Assembly: GCA_958369225.1 (NCBI GenBank)
Contig: CATXID010000002.1
Coordinates: 234,947 to 298,946, forward strand
DNA: 64,000 nt
Direction: 5' to 3'
From: an uncultured Collinsella sp.
GTDB taxonomy: Bacteria; Actinomycetota; Coriobacteriia; Coriobacteriales; Coriobacteriaceae
In this document: piece by piece, positions 31,577-40,391 of the stretch
Position numbering within the stretch: position 1 is the first letter of the stretch
How the letters are laid out: each line of letters starts with the position of its first letter
Made by a program: the position numbers and the translations under genes
The notes under the pieces: model-generated
Seen by the model: the letters and a program-made list of their open reading frames with translations, nothing else
The model's database searches: none
Told to the model about the DNA's origin: nothing

Positions 31577-32263
31577 TTACGCCTCAAGCGCGGCTTTGAA
31601 CCAACTCGTAATACTCGTGGGGTGCGTAATGGCGGTGCCGACGACAACTGCCCAGGCGCCCGCATCAATCGCGGCGCGGGCCTCCTCGGGCGTGTGCACG
31701 CGGCCCTCGCAGATGATGGGAAGGCCGGGAAATTCCTCGGTCGCCTGGCGCAGGAGCGGCAGATCTGGACCGTCGGCCATGGTGCAATCGATAGCGGCAA
31801 CACCATGAGAAAGCGTGGTGGACACCAGGTCAAAGCCCATGTCGACAGCACGACGAATATCCTCGATGGTGGCACAGTCGGCCATCAGGAGCACGCCCTC
31901 CTCGTGCAGCGGACGGAAGGTATCCTCGACGGTCTTGCCATCGGGACGTGGGCGATCAGTGGCATCAATTGCCACGATGTCGGCACCGGCGGCAACGCAC
32001 GCGCGAGCGTGGCGCAGCGTCGGCGTGATGTAGACGCCCTCGTGCCCATCCTTCCACAGGCCGATAACAGGAACCTCACAGCGACCCTTAATGGCGGCAA
32101 TGTCGGCAAGGCCCTGGCAGCGAATGGCGGCGGCGCCGCCGAGCTCGCAAGCGCGAGACATTTGAGCCATGGTTTCGGGCGTACGAAGCGGCTCGCCCAT
32201 ATAGGCCTGAACGCTCACAACGAGCTTGCCCTTCAGGGATTGAATCAAAGGATCAACGGTCAT
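31577..32263 (-). CDS. nanE: N-acetylmannosamine-6-phosphate 2-epimerase
   Basis: A 228-residue TIM-barrel NanE, which converts N-acetylmannosamine 6-phosphate to N-acetylglucosamine 6-phosphate. The catalytic lysine lies in VIGLWKDGHEGVYITP (K71), and the glutamate in IICEGRVHTPEEA, as in known NanE proteins. The start at 32263 gives MTVDPLIQSLKGKLVVSVQA; the upstream frame runs into a hairpin. Last gene of the operon. With the ROK kinase and lyase upstream it completes the sialic acid route to GlcNAc-6-P. Confidence 0.93.
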   Translation of the reverse strand: MTVDPLIQSLKGKLVVSVQAYMGEPLRTPETMAQMSRACELGGAAAIRCQGLADIAAIKGRCEVPVIGLWKDGHEGVYITPTLRHARACVAAGADIVAIDATDRPRPDGKTVEDTFRPLHEEGVLLMADCATIEDIRRAVDMGFDLVSTTLSHGVAAIDCTMADGPDLPLLRQATEEFPGLPIICEGRVHTPEEARAAIDAGAWAVVVGTAITHPTSITSWFKAALEA

Positions 32264-32288
32264 GTTCGACTCAACCTTTCTCAAAATA

Positions 32289-32386
32289 GCCTTCTGAGAC
32301 ACCGCGCCTTGACGTTCAAACCGTCGCTCGCGTACCGAAGTACGCTTCGCTCCTCTTTCACGTCAATCTGCGGCACCTCAGAAGGC
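32289..32386 (-). other. Long hairpin between ROK kinase and nanE
   Basis: Outer arms GCCTTCTGAG/CTCAGAAGGC are perfect over 10 bp, with a partly paired middle and an inner GTAC-CGAA-GTAC tip. It spans 98 bases between two genes of one operon. Confidence 0.5.
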
Positions 32387-32403
32387 GCACTTGGTAGTTA
32401 TGT

Positions 32404-33369
32404 TTACTTCAACGAGGCAAGAAGGTGTTCGGCGGCACCGATAAGCGGCGCATCGCCCTCCAGAGAACCGATAAGGATCGGCGTGTCCTGAAGCGGGTCG
32501 AGCGCCTGGCTGGCATAGCCCTCGTGCACCGAGTCCTTCCACGTCTGCGAGCGCCAATCGGGACCCTGGTGAATCACGCCGCCCGAAAGCACGATGACCT
32601 CGGGATCCAAGATGTTGGCAAGCGAGCCCAAGCTGGCGCCCAGCGCAAAGCCGGCGTCATGGATGACCTCGGTCGCCTTTTCGTCGCCAGCACGGCACAG
32701 GTCGTTCACGTCGCGACCGACCGAAGGACGGCTGGGGTCAACTCGACCGAAGCGCTCGTCGTACATACGGCCAATCGAGGTGCCCGAGGCTACCGACTCA
32801 AGATGGCCAGAACGACCGCAGGCACAGGGAATGCCGGCTGCAGCCGAGCACTCGATATGGCCCATATGGCCGGCAGCACCATGGAAGCCCTGCATCACGC
32901 GGCCGTTCTCGACATATGCGCCGCCGATGCCCGTACCGATGCCCAGACACAAGACGGAGAACTTGCCCTTGCCGACGCCCCAGTGGGCCTCGCCCAGAGC
33001 ATGAGCCTGCACGTCGCCCACGACGGCAACGGGAAGACCAAGGTCCTCGCGCAGGCGCGGCCCCAGTTGAACGCCGGACCAGCCAGGCATAATCTCGTTG
33101 GCATACGCGATGGCGCCCGTCTTGGGATCGACGACGCCTGCGGCACCGATACCGACACCGAGGACCTCGACATCGGGATTCGCCTCAAGAGCGGCCTTGA
33201 TGGACGCCTCGATACGCTGGAAGACGGCCTCGCCGCCCTCCTTGGCCTCGGTAGGAACCTCGGCCTCAAAAACGGGATGGGGCACGCTGCCATCAGCCGG
33301 ATACTCCATAATGGCAGTCGCAATCTTGGTGCCGCCGATATCGACGGAGCAAACGTACTTGTTCTCCAT
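32404..33369 (-). CDS. nanK: ROK-family sugar kinase (probable N-acetylmannosamine kinase)
   Basis: A 321-residue ROK kinase. The ATP site is CSVDIGGTKIA at the N-terminus; GIGTGIGGAYV and GHMGHIECSAAAGIPCACGRSGHLE (zinc-binding loop) follow. The usual final cysteine of the ROK zinc motif (CxCGxxGC) is a histidine here. Glucokinase and NanK cannot be told apart by motif; the position between a NanA-like lyase and nanE points to N-acetylmannosamine. Start with AAGGAG upstream. Confidence 0.85.
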   Translation of the reverse strand: MENKYVCSVDIGGTKIATAIMEYPADGSVPHPVFEAEVPTEAKEGGEAVFQRIEASIKAALEANPDVEVLGVGIGAAGVVDPKTGAIAYANEIMPGWSGVQLGPRLREDLGLPVAVVGDVQAHALGEAHWGVGKGKFSVLCLGIGTGIGGAYVENGRVMQGFHGAAGHMGHIECSAAAGIPCACGRSGHLESVASGTSIGRMYDERFGRVDPSRPSVGRDVNDLCRAGDEKATEVIHDAGFALGASLGSLANILDPEVIVLSGGVIHQGPDWRSQTWKDSVHEGYASQALDPLQDTPILIGSLEGDAPLIGAAEHLLASLK

Positions 33370-33446
33370 GTCGCTCTCCTTAGGAGATAAAAACAACTAC
33401 AGGAAATGCGCCGTCAGGCTAGCCGCCACAGCGCGGTAAAGGTTTC

Positions 33447-33534
33447 CCAAGTGCCCGAGGTTGGGGTGAAAGTGGTCGGGCGTTGACCTAATGGGTCACG
33501 CCCGACCACTTGAGCCCCAAGATCGGGTGCCTGG
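33447..33534 (-). other. Nested hairpin between lyase and ROK genes
   Basis: Inner perfect 13-bp stem AAGTGGTCGGGCG/CGCCCGACCACTT, extended by TGACC/GGTCA at its tip, and an outer, imperfect 20-bp pairing (33447-33466 with 33515-33534). It starts 7 bases after the lyase stop. Confidence 0.6.
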
Positions 33535-33541
33535 AGAAGCT

Positions 33542-34462
33542 TTACAGGAGACCGTTGTCCTGGAGGACCTTCTTAATCGCCTCGACGTTCTCGCCGGTCA
33601 TGGCCTTCACCGGGCGCGGCATGGTCGGGCTGTCGAAGATGCCCATGAGGTTCATAGCGGTCTTGAAGGCGCCGACGCCACCGGCATAGCCCTGGACGCC
33701 CGAGGTGACATCCCAGATGTGGGAGATCTCGTTGAGGCGATCCTGCTCGGCCTTGACGGTAGCCCAGTCGCCGGCCTGAGCGGCCTTCCACTGACGCACG
33801 TAACCCTCGGGCTCAACGTTGGCGAGACCCGGGACGGAACCGTCGGCGCCACCGAGGTAAGCGCCGTCGACAACAACCTCGTGACCGGTGAGGATGCTCA
33901 TCGGATGGCCGTTCTTCTCGTTCTCCTGAACGAGGTAGCGGAACGAGATGTCATCGCCCGAGGAATCCTTGACGCCGGCCAGGACGCCCTCGGCGCCGAG
34001 CTTGGCAAGGAGCTTCCAGGGGAGCTTGGTGTGGACGCACACGGGGATGTCATAGGCGAAGATGGGCAGGTCGAGTTCCTCGTGAAGGATGCGGAAGTGC
34101 TCCTCGACCTCGGTCATGCCCTGCAGGGCATAGAACGGGCAGGTGGCGACAAGCGCGTCGGCACCCAGCTCCTGAGCGACCTTGCCGTGCTCGATCATGC
34201 GCTCGGTCTCGGTGTCGATGATGCCGACCAGAACGGGAACGCGGTGGTCGACGATGCGCACGGCCTCGGCGATGATCTGACGACGACGCTCGTCGGTGGA
34301 GAAGACGACCTCGCCCGAGGAGCCCAGGAAGAACAGGCCATCGACGCCGGCGTCGATCATGCGGTTGATGCTGCGCTCAAAGGAGGCAACATCGAGCTGG
34401 TGGTCTTCGGTATCGGGAACAACGACGGGAGGGATAACGCCGGTGAATTTCTGAGTTGCCAC
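33542..34462 (-). CDS. nanA: N-acetylneuraminate lyase-like (DapA/NanA family) aldolase
   Basis: A 306-residue class I aldolase of the DHDPS/NAL family. K165 in GVKDSSG forms the Schiff base and Y137 in YDIPVC is the partner, the same numbers as in E. coli NanA. The carboxylate-binding loop is GSSGEV rather than GSTGE. The start is GTG with AAGGAG six bases upstream. In this operon it should split sialic acid into N-acetylmannosamine and pyruvate; other 2-keto acid aldolase activities are possible. Confidence 0.82.
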   Translation of the reverse strand: MATQKFTGVIPPVVVPDTEDHQLDVASFERSINRMIDAGVDGLFFLGSSGEVVFSTDERRRQIIAEAVRIVDHRVPVLVGIIDTETERMIEHGKVAQELGADALVATCPFYALQGMTEVEEHFRILHEELDLPIFAYDIPVCVHTKLPWKLLAKLGAEGVLAGVKDSSGDDISFRYLVQENEKNGHPMSILTGHEVVVDGAYLGGADGSVPGLANVEPEGYVRQWKAAQAGDWATVKAEQDRLNEISHIWDVTSGVQGYAGGVGAFKTAMNLMGIFDSPTMPRPVKAMTGENVEAIKKVLQDNGLL

Positions 34463-34530
34463 AAGAATCTCCTTAGTTGTCTGGCGGGCGACCCTATGCC
34501 ACCCACTCTTGTTGGCAGTGTCCAGGCCGT

Positions 34531-35382
34531 CTAGGCCAAAGAACACGGGTAGAACGTTTGGTTAAAGAAGTCGACGACTTCGTTTTCGAACGCATTGATG
34601 CGCTCATGAGCGTATTTGGCATAGATGATATGCCTCCGGTCACACTCAAAACCGTTGAATACGGCAAACTGACCCTTGGGGTCGCTCACGGTATCCATAA
34701 GCGATGTGCCCATGAGCACCGAGCCGCGCACCCGAGACGACAGTGCCTCGAGGCCACCGGGAACTGGATTGGCAACCGCCGTGCAGGCAAGGCCCTGCTC
34801 GTCCAGAGCAGAAACCGCCAGCGCGACTCCGCCGCCAAGACCCTCGCCCCATGCGAAAATGCGGTCGGGGTCCACGCCATCAAGATTGCGCGCGACCTTC
34901 GCCAACGCGCAGCCCCAACGGACGCGCTCGACAAAAGCAGGCGAGGTAATCCCCTGCTGCAGGTCGACCGCACCAGCAACATCGTCATCCAGCGCGAGAA
35001 CGGCATACCCCATGGCGGCAAATCTCGTCATGTGATGCCAGCCGCGCACAGGCCGATCGATGTCGTGGAACATCAGGCACAGTGGCACGCGCTCAGATAC
35101 TCGGGCACGACCAACAGGCTCAATCAAACGAGCGTGGACCGCATGGTCACCGAGCTCAAAGGAAACCTCCGAGTAACGGGCGCAGGGGTTAACAAAGTCA
35201 ATCGCCGTAATGGCCAGACCTTGAATCTCAAGATTCGAAGCGCATGCCTCTAAATCAGAAATACCTGCTTGGACATCACCGTGCCAGTCCCGATATTCTG
35301 CGAGCCTTGACGAAACCGTTCCAGGAATTCCCACGAGCCCGGGGATTATCAGCTCGTCAACATTGCCCTCGCACTTAGACAT
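34531..35382 (-). CDS. CE7-esterase-like protein lacking the catalytic serine
   Basis: A 283-residue alpha/beta-hydrolase paralogous to the esterase encoded just upstream. Aligning the two by eye, the nucleophile elbow GASQGG becomes GEGLGG (residues 179-184), so glycine replaces the serine. The Asp (D230 in MGTSLMDTV) and His (H259 in AKYAHER) remain, as does the flanking QFAVFN segment. The oxyanion region FHGYPG is FHDIDR here. It is thus probably not an esterase but a binding, regulatory or heterodimer partner. Its ATG overlaps the upstream stop by 8 bases. Confidence 0.75.
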   Translation of the reverse strand: MSKCEGNVDELIIPGLVGIPGTVSSRLAEYRDWHGDVQAGISDLEACASNLEIQGLAITAIDFVNPCARYSEVSFELGDHAVHARLIEPVGRARVSERVPLCLMFHDIDRPVRGWHHMTRFAAMGYAVLALDDDVAGAVDLQQGITSPAFVERVRWGCALAKVARNLDGVDPDRIFAWGEGLGGGVALAVSALDEQGLACTAVANPVPGGLEALSSRVRGSVLMGTSLMDTVSDPKGQFAVFNGFECDRRHIIYAKYAHERINAFENEVVDFFNQTFYPCSLA

Positions 35383-36352
35383 GAGCCTCCCCTCCCTTGC
35401 AGAAAAACGGAATGATCAGATCATCAAAGTCCTGAATCTCCTCGTGGCCAAAGCCCTCAAAGAACTCGTGGCGCTTCTCGCAGGACAGGTTGTTGTACAC
35501 CGCAAACTGCGTTGCCGGCGGACAGACGATATCGGCTGTGCCCGTGCCAAACAGCACGGGGCACTTGACCATGGGGGCAAAGTTCTTGGAATCGAAGTAC
35601 GCCAGCTTGTCATAGGCTTCCTCGATACGAGTCGAGTCCTCGTCAAACCAACGCGACCAATAGCGCAGTCCCTCGTAGGCAATATCGTCGGCGTCCAGAT
35701 CCCAAACCAGGCGGAAGTCCGATAAGAAGGGGTAGAGGATGGCCGCGCGGTCAACCAAATCGCTATTGAGCGCGCAGGTCGCAATACCCAAACCGCCGCC
35801 CTGCGATGCGCCGTTCACATACACGCGGGTAAGATCGATGCCCTCGAGCTCGCGAACGATACGGCACAGAATGCGGATATCCTGGTGCAAGCGGACATAG
35901 TAGAGATTGGCCGGGTCGCCGTCGATACCGGCGACGATATGGCCCGCGACCGTCGTGCCCTCAAATCCACCAATATCCTCGGAGGGGCCACCCTGGCCGG
36001 GGCAGTCGAGAGCAATGAGCGCCATGCCCATGCCCGCAAACGACGCCTGCTCAAACCAGCTGCGGCTCGCACCCGGATATCCATGGAACTGAAGCACCAG
36101 CGGCACGGGCTCCTCCGAGACCGGCTTGAGGTACTTGGCATGCAGGCGTGCACCACACATGCCGGTATACCAGAGGTCGAAAAACCGACAGGTCGCGGAA
36201 TCCGCAACCGAAGCCGCCTCAATCGCGTAGTCGAGCTCGACGGTGTCGGCCTCGGCCATGCGGTCCTTCCAAAAGAGATCGAAATCCGATGGACGGGGCA
36301 TGGCGCCTCGATATTCACCAAATTGCTGTTGTAGCTCTTGAGCACTTGGCAT
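35375..36352 (-). CDS. Acetylxylan esterase/cephalosporin-C deacetylase-type (CE7) esterase
   Basis: A 325-residue cytoplasmic esterase. The triad is S183 in VNGASQGGG, D274 in GTGTADIVCPP and H303 in GFGHEE; the oxyanion loop is LQFHGYPG. RPSDFDLFWKD near residue 20 is the family's N-terminal mark. CE7 enzymes remove acetyl groups from sugars. In this operon, removal of O-acetyl groups from imported sialic acid is the likely job. Start uncertain: ATG at 36352, or TTG 15 bases earlier. Confidence 0.85.
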   Translation of the reverse strand: MPSAQELQQQFGEYRGAMPRPSDFDLFWKDRMAEADTVELDYAIEAASVADSATCRFFDLWYTGMCGARLHAKYLKPVSEEPVPLVLQFHGYPGASRSWFEQASFAGMGMALIALDCPGQGGPSEDIGGFEGTTVAGHIVAGIDGDPANLYYVRLHQDIRILCRIVRELEGIDLTRVYVNGASQGGGLGIATCALNSDLVDRAAILYPFLSDFRLVWDLDADDIAYEGLRYWSRWFDEDSTRIEEAYDKLAYFDSKNFAPMVKCPVLFGTGTADIVCPPATQFAVYNNLSCEKRHEFFEGFGHEEIQDFDDLIIPFFCKGGEAHV

Positions 36353-36388
36353 GGCTCGTGAACCCAACCTTTCGAAATCGCAACGGAG

Positions 36389-36416
36389 GTGCGCCCGGCA
36401 AGGGAACCGGGCGCAC
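36389..36416 (-). other. Intercistronic hairpin before the esterase gene
   Basis: Perfect 10-bp stem GTGCGCCCGG/CCGGGCGCAC with an 8-base loop, between the last transporter gene and the esterase gene. Confidence 0.55.
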
Positions 36417-36432
36417 GGGAGGGAAAGCGAGG

Positions 36433-37260
36433 CTACTCGCCGAGCTTGGGATGCAGCAGCGACGGCGCAGCGCCGAGCAGCATCTTGGTGTAGGGGTCCT
36501 GAGGATGCTGGAAGACCTGCTTGGCCTCGCCATGCTCGACGATCTTGCCGCCATTCATAACGATGATGTCGTCAGAGATATAGCGGACCGTCTGGATGTC
36601 ATGGCTGATGAACACCATGGCCAGGCCGAGCTCCTTCTTAAGGTCGGTCAGCAGGTTCAGAATCTGCGCGCGGACCGAAACGTCCAGAGCCGAGGTGGGC
36701 TCGTCGGCGATGATGGCATCGGGGTTCAGCGACAGGGCACGAGCAATTGCGACGCGCTGGCGCTGGCCGCCCGAAAGCTGGCCGGGAAGAACCTCGGCGG
36801 CGGAGCTGGGCAGACCGGTGAGCTCCAAGAGCTCCTTGACGCGCTTCTCCTGCTCGGCCTCGGTACCCAGGTTGTGGACGCGCATGGGGTCGAGCAGTTG
36901 CTCGCGAACGACCATGCGGGGGTTGAGCGCCGTGGCCGGGTTCTGGAACACGACCGAGATGACGCGACCCATGTGGCGACGGTCCTCGGCGGTACGTTTG
37001 GTAACGTCCTTGCCCTTAAAGTAGACCTTACCGCTCGTGGGGGCCTGCAGGCCGCACATGACGTTGGCGGTGGTGGACTTTCCGCAACCGGACTCGCCGA
37101 CGATGCCGATGGTCTGTCCGGGCATGAGCTTAATCGTTACACCCTGGACGGCGTGAACCAGGTTGGGGTGCAGAATCGAGCCGGTACGGGTCCTAAAGGT
37201 GACGTGGACGTCATCAAGGAAGATGATCGGCTCGACACCGTTGACTGCGGTCTCGCTCAT
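36433..37260 (-). CDS. Peptide-type ABC transporter ATP-binding protein (DppF-like)
   Basis: A 275-residue ABC ATPase: Walker A GIVGESGCGKSTTA, signature LSGGQRQRVAIARA, Walker B AIIADEPTSALD, H-loop FISHDIQ. It is shorter than OppF because the C-terminal oligopeptide domain with its cysteine cluster is absent; the protein ends soon after PQDPYTKMLLGAAPS. It starts directly after the stop of the fused permease-ATPase. Energises uptake in the nan operon. Confidence 0.9.
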   Translation of the reverse strand: MSETAVNGVEPIIFLDDVHVTFRTRTGSILHPNLVHAVQGVTIKLMPGQTIGIVGESGCGKSTTANVMCGLQAPTSGKVYFKGKDVTKRTAEDRRHMGRVISVVFQNPATALNPRMVVREQLLDPMRVHNLGTEAEQEKRVKELLELTGLPSSAAEVLPGQLSGGQRQRVAIARALSLNPDAIIADEPTSALDVSVRAQILNLLTDLKKELGLAMVFISHDIQTVRYISDDIIVMNGGKIVEHGEAKQVFQHPQDPYTKMLLGAAPSLLHPKLGE

Positions 37261-39276
37261 CTACATCACCTCCGCGTGAGGGGTCAAACCATTTGCCTTG
37301 AGCACCTCATCGGGGAGCTCGGAATAGAAGTGCTCGGTGCCGGGCACGCGCTTGAAGACCGGACGGGTGTCCAGGCCAATGCGCGGATGGCTCGAGCGGG
37401 GCGCGAAGCGATCGCCCTTGGGGAAATCGCGCGGGCTCGGAACGGCGCCGGGCACCTGGTGCAAGCGGCCCGAACCGCTCTCGATGGACAGGACGGAACC
37501 CAGAAGGCCGCGAGTGTACTCGTGAATCGGGTTGGTGAGCAGCTCCTTGGTGGGCGCCTGCTCGATAACCTGGCCAGCGTACATAACCGTGATGTTATGA
37601 GCGACCTCGGCGACCAGTGCCAGGTCGTGCGAAACGAAGATCATGGCAAAGCCGAGCTTGGCCTGAAGGTCGTTAAGCAGTTTGATGACCTGCTTCTGGA
37701 CGGTAACGTCCAGAGCGGTCGTGGGCTCGTCGCAGATGACCAGCTTGGGGTCGCGGGTAAGGGCCATAGCGATCAGAACGCGCTGACGCTGACCACCGGA
37801 AAGCTCATGCGGATAGCTCTCGAGCGTACGCTTGGGGTCGAGGCCCACGAGCTCCAGGAGCTCCTCGGCGCTACGGGTGCCGCCGCGCTTGGTGAGCTGC
37901 TTCATCTGGGCGGAAATGAGCATGGAGGGATTGAGCGAGGACAGAGCGTCCTGATAGACCATGGCGATATCGGTACCGCGCAGGCCGAACCACTCTTTCT
38001 TGCTCATCTTGAGCAGGTCGCGACCCTCCCAGAGAACCTCACCGGAAAGGTGCTCGTCATCATCGGTCAGACCCATGATGGCCAGCGTGGTGATGGACTT
38101 ACCGCAGCCGGACTCTCCGACCAGGCCCATGGTCTGGCCAGGACGTACATCAAAGTTGACATGATCGACGACGTTGATGTCACCGTGGTGCTCAAACTGG
38201 ATGCAGAAATCGCGGACCGAAAGGATCGGCTCAACGGACTCATCGGGCACATGGCGGTCGTTACGCTTGAGTTCGACATCACGCAGGGCGCCAAGACGGG
38301 CGGACAGGGACTGAGCCTGCTCCTTGTAGGCGCGAACGGGGTCGGAGACCAGCAGGTCGGCCTCGCGGCGCTTGGAGGAGTCAGTCGGATCCAGGGCGGC
38401 GGAGGGAGCAGCGGCCATGGCGTCGGTAATGCCCTCGGAGAGGATGTTGAGCGCCAGGCAGGTGATCATGATGGCCAGGCCCGGGAACAGCGCCTGCCAC
38501 CAACGGCCAGCGAGCACGCCACCACGAGCGTCGGCGAGGATGTTACCCCAGGTAGCGGTGGGCTCCTGGATACCAGCGCCGATAAAGGTCAGCGAAGCCT
38601 CGAAGATGATGGCGTCGGCGACCAGGGTAACGGTGAAGACCATGATCGGGGCGATGCAGTTACGCAGAACATGCTTGATCAAAATCCACGGAGCCTTGGC
38701 GCCGGAAACGATGACCGCGCGGACATAGTCCTCGCCGTACTCGGACACGATGTTGGCGCGCACGATACGGGCAATCTGCGGAGTGTACATAAAGCCGATG
38801 GCGAAGATGATCGACGGCACGGAATTGCCCAGGATGGAGACGAAGACGGCAGCGAGGGCGATGCCCGGGATGGACATGATGATGTCCAGGATGCGCATGA
38901 TCGCCTCGGAAACGGACTTGCGCGAAACAGCCGCGAGGGCGCCCACAACCGAGCCGCAGACCAGAGCCATGGCAGTGGCGCCAAAGCCGATGATCAGCGA
39001 GTAACGACCACCGTAGAGCATACGCGACAGAATGTCGCGACCCTTATCGTCGGTACCGAAGATAAATCCGTTGCCGGGAGCCTGGCGAGCAGTGAAAATC
39101 TCGACCGGGCTATAGGGGGCAAGAAGGGGTGCCAGAATCGCGGTCAGGGCGACCAGCACCAGCACGACGGCGGCAATCTTAGAAGACAGCGTCATCTTCT
39201 TCCAGCCACCGAGCTTGAGCCCCTTGGAGGCAGCTTTCTCGAGCTGCTCGGTTTGCTTCTCTCGAATCTTTACCAT
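37261..39276 (-). CDS. Fused permease-ATPase (DppC-DppD) of peptide-type ABC transporter
   Basis: A 671-residue fusion. Residues 1-295 are a DppC permease (first helix IAAVVLVLVALTAILAPLLA; GTDDKGRDILSRMLYGGRYSL; EAA loop AVIVSGAKAPWILIKHVL). A linker of about 50 residues follows, and residues 345-671 are a DppD ATPase (Walker A GLVGESGCGKSITT, signature LSGGQRQRVLIAMA, Walker B LVICDEPTTALD, H-loop FVSHDLA). In the C-terminal domain the usual RCP...C cysteines are replaced (FAPRSSHPRIGLDTR), so no Fe-S site is expected. Such fusions are known in actinobacteria. Confidence 0.9.
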   Translation of the reverse strand: MVKIREKQTEQLEKAASKGLKLGGWKKMTLSSKIAAVVLVLVALTAILAPLLAPYSPVEIFTARQAPGNGFIFGTDDKGRDILSRMLYGGRYSLIIGFGATAMALVCGSVVGALAAVSRKSVSEAIMRILDIIMSIPGIALAAVFVSILGNSVPSIIFAIGFMYTPQIARIVRANIVSEYGEDYVRAVIVSGAKAPWILIKHVLRNCIAPIMVFTVTLVADAIIFEASLTFIGAGIQEPTATWGNILADARGGVLAGRWWQALFPGLAIMITCLALNILSEGITDAMAAAPSAALDPTDSSKRREADLLVSDPVRAYKEQAQSLSARLGALRDVELKRNDRHVPDESVEPILSVRDFCIQFEHHGDINVVDHVNFDVRPGQTMGLVGESGCGKSITTLAIMGLTDDDEHLSGEVLWEGRDLLKMSKKEWFGLRGTDIAMVYQDALSSLNPSMLISAQMKQLTKRGGTRSAEELLELVGLDPKRTLESYPHELSGGQRQRVLIAMALTRDPKLVICDEPTTALDVTVQKQVIKLLNDLQAKLGFAMIFVSHDLALVAEVAHNITVMYAGQVIEQAPTKELLTNPIHEYTRGLLGSVLSIESGSGRLHQVPGAVPSPRDFPKGDRFAPRSSHPRIGLDTRPVFKRVPGTEHFYSELPDEVLKANGLTPHAEVM

Positions 39277-39279
39277 AAT

Positions 39280-40236
39280 CTACACCGTCCTGATGCGCGG
39301 GTTGATGAGCAGGTAGAGCATGTCAACCACGATGTTGATGATGATGAAGGCAAGAGCAACGACGATGACGACGCCCTGAACCAGGTTCGCCTCGTTGCCC
39401 TGAACGCCCTGCAGAATCGCAGTACCCATGCCGGGGAGGTTGAAGATGACCTCGATGACGACGGCGCCGCCCATAAGGTAACCGATCTTAAGACCGAGGG
39501 TGGTGACCGGGGTGATCAGTGCGTTGCGCAAAACGTTGATGCCGACGACGACCTTCTCGGGAACGCCGGCGCCACGGGCCATGCGGACGTAGTCCTTGTC
39601 GAGCTCCTCGACCATGGCGGTACGCACGATACGAGTCATCTGACCCGTCAGCGGAAATGCCAGGGCGATAGCGGGCATGATCATACGTCCCAGATAGCCA
39701 GCCGGGTTGGTGGTGAAGTGAGGCAGAGCACCGGACGCCGGGAGCACCTTAAGGTAGGAAGAGAACAGCAGAATCAACAGAACGGCAAGCCAGAACGACG
39801 GGGTTGCCAGGCCGGCGATGGAAAAGACGCGGATCACTTGGTCCGGCCATTTATCGCGATACAGCGCCGCGATGACGCCGAGCAAAAACGAGACGACCGC
39901 GCCGATGGCAAGACCGATGAAGGTCAGCTGCATCGTGACGGGCAGGGCCGTGGAGATGCGCTTGGCAACGGAGTTGCGAGCAGCACCATAGGTGCCCATG
40001 TCACCATGGATCAAATCGCCCATGTAGCGCACGTAGCGCACGGGCCAGGGGTCGTCCAGACCATACTTCTCATGGTACTCGGCAACCGCCTCGGGCGAGG
40101 CACCGTCACCCAACGCCGTATAGGCGGGGTCGGTCTTGGAGAACGACATAAGGAAGAACACCAGGACGGTGACGCCCAATGCCATGATCGGCAGCGCCAC
40201 GAGACGCCTTCCAATCAAACGTAGAAAGTTGTTCAC
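39280..40236 (-). CDS. Peptide-type ABC transporter permease (DppB-like)
   Basis: A 318-residue permease. The first helix is LVALPIMALGVTVLVFFLM, the EAA loop is MARGAGVPEKVVVGINVLRNALITPVT, and the C-terminus is LLINPRIRTV. The start is GTG with AAGGGGAG upstream; TTG at 40269 is the alternative. Together with the fused DppCD protein it forms the membrane channel. Three bases separate it from the next gene. Confidence 0.9.
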   Translation of the reverse strand: MNNFLRLIGRRLVALPIMALGVTVLVFFLMSFSKTDPAYTALGDGASPEAVAEYHEKYGLDDPWPVRYVRYMGDLIHGDMGTYGAARNSVAKRISTALPVTMQLTFIGLAIGAVVSFLLGVIAALYRDKWPDQVIRVFSIAGLATPSFWLAVLLILLFSSYLKVLPASGALPHFTTNPAGYLGRMIMPAIALAFPLTGQMTRIVRTAMVEELDKDYVRMARGAGVPEKVVVGINVLRNALITPVTTLGLKIGYLMGGAVVIEVIFNLPGMGTAILQGVQGNEANLVQGVVIVVALAFIIINIVVDMLYLLINPRIRTV

Positions 40237-40276
40237 GTTCTCTCCCCTTTCTTTTGTCGGTAGGACCAACTGGTAT

Positions 40277-40294
40277 ATGAGTATGGATACTCAT
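40277..40294. promoter_or_regulatory. 18-bp palindrome upstream of the permease gene
   Basis: ATGAGTATGGATACTCAT, perfect, 40 bases before the permease start and beside a hairpin. Could be an internal operator or a small mRNA hairpin. Confidence 0.3.
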
Positions 40295-40296
40295 TA

Positions 40297-40337
40297 CAAG
40301 ACCCGAGCGACATCGAGGTCGCCCGGGTCTTTGTTTC
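40297..40337 (-). terminator. Hairpin behind the binding-protein gene
   Basis: AAGACCCG and CGGGTCTT, with inner CGAC...GTCG pairing, form a long stem between the solute-binding protein gene and the permease gene. No strong U-run. Probably sets the binding protein above the membrane subunits. Confidence 0.55.
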
Positions 40338-40391
40338 AACTATGAGGACGTTGCCTTACGACCGACGCCCCACATATGACTCAAGCGAGTC

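Noticed and set aside
36148..40224. A 1358-codon open frame on the plus strand opposite the nan transporter genes
   Set aside because: It lies exactly antisense to four well-supported transporter genes; long antisense frames are expected with the G/C-biased third codon positions here. The translation shows no recognisable domain.
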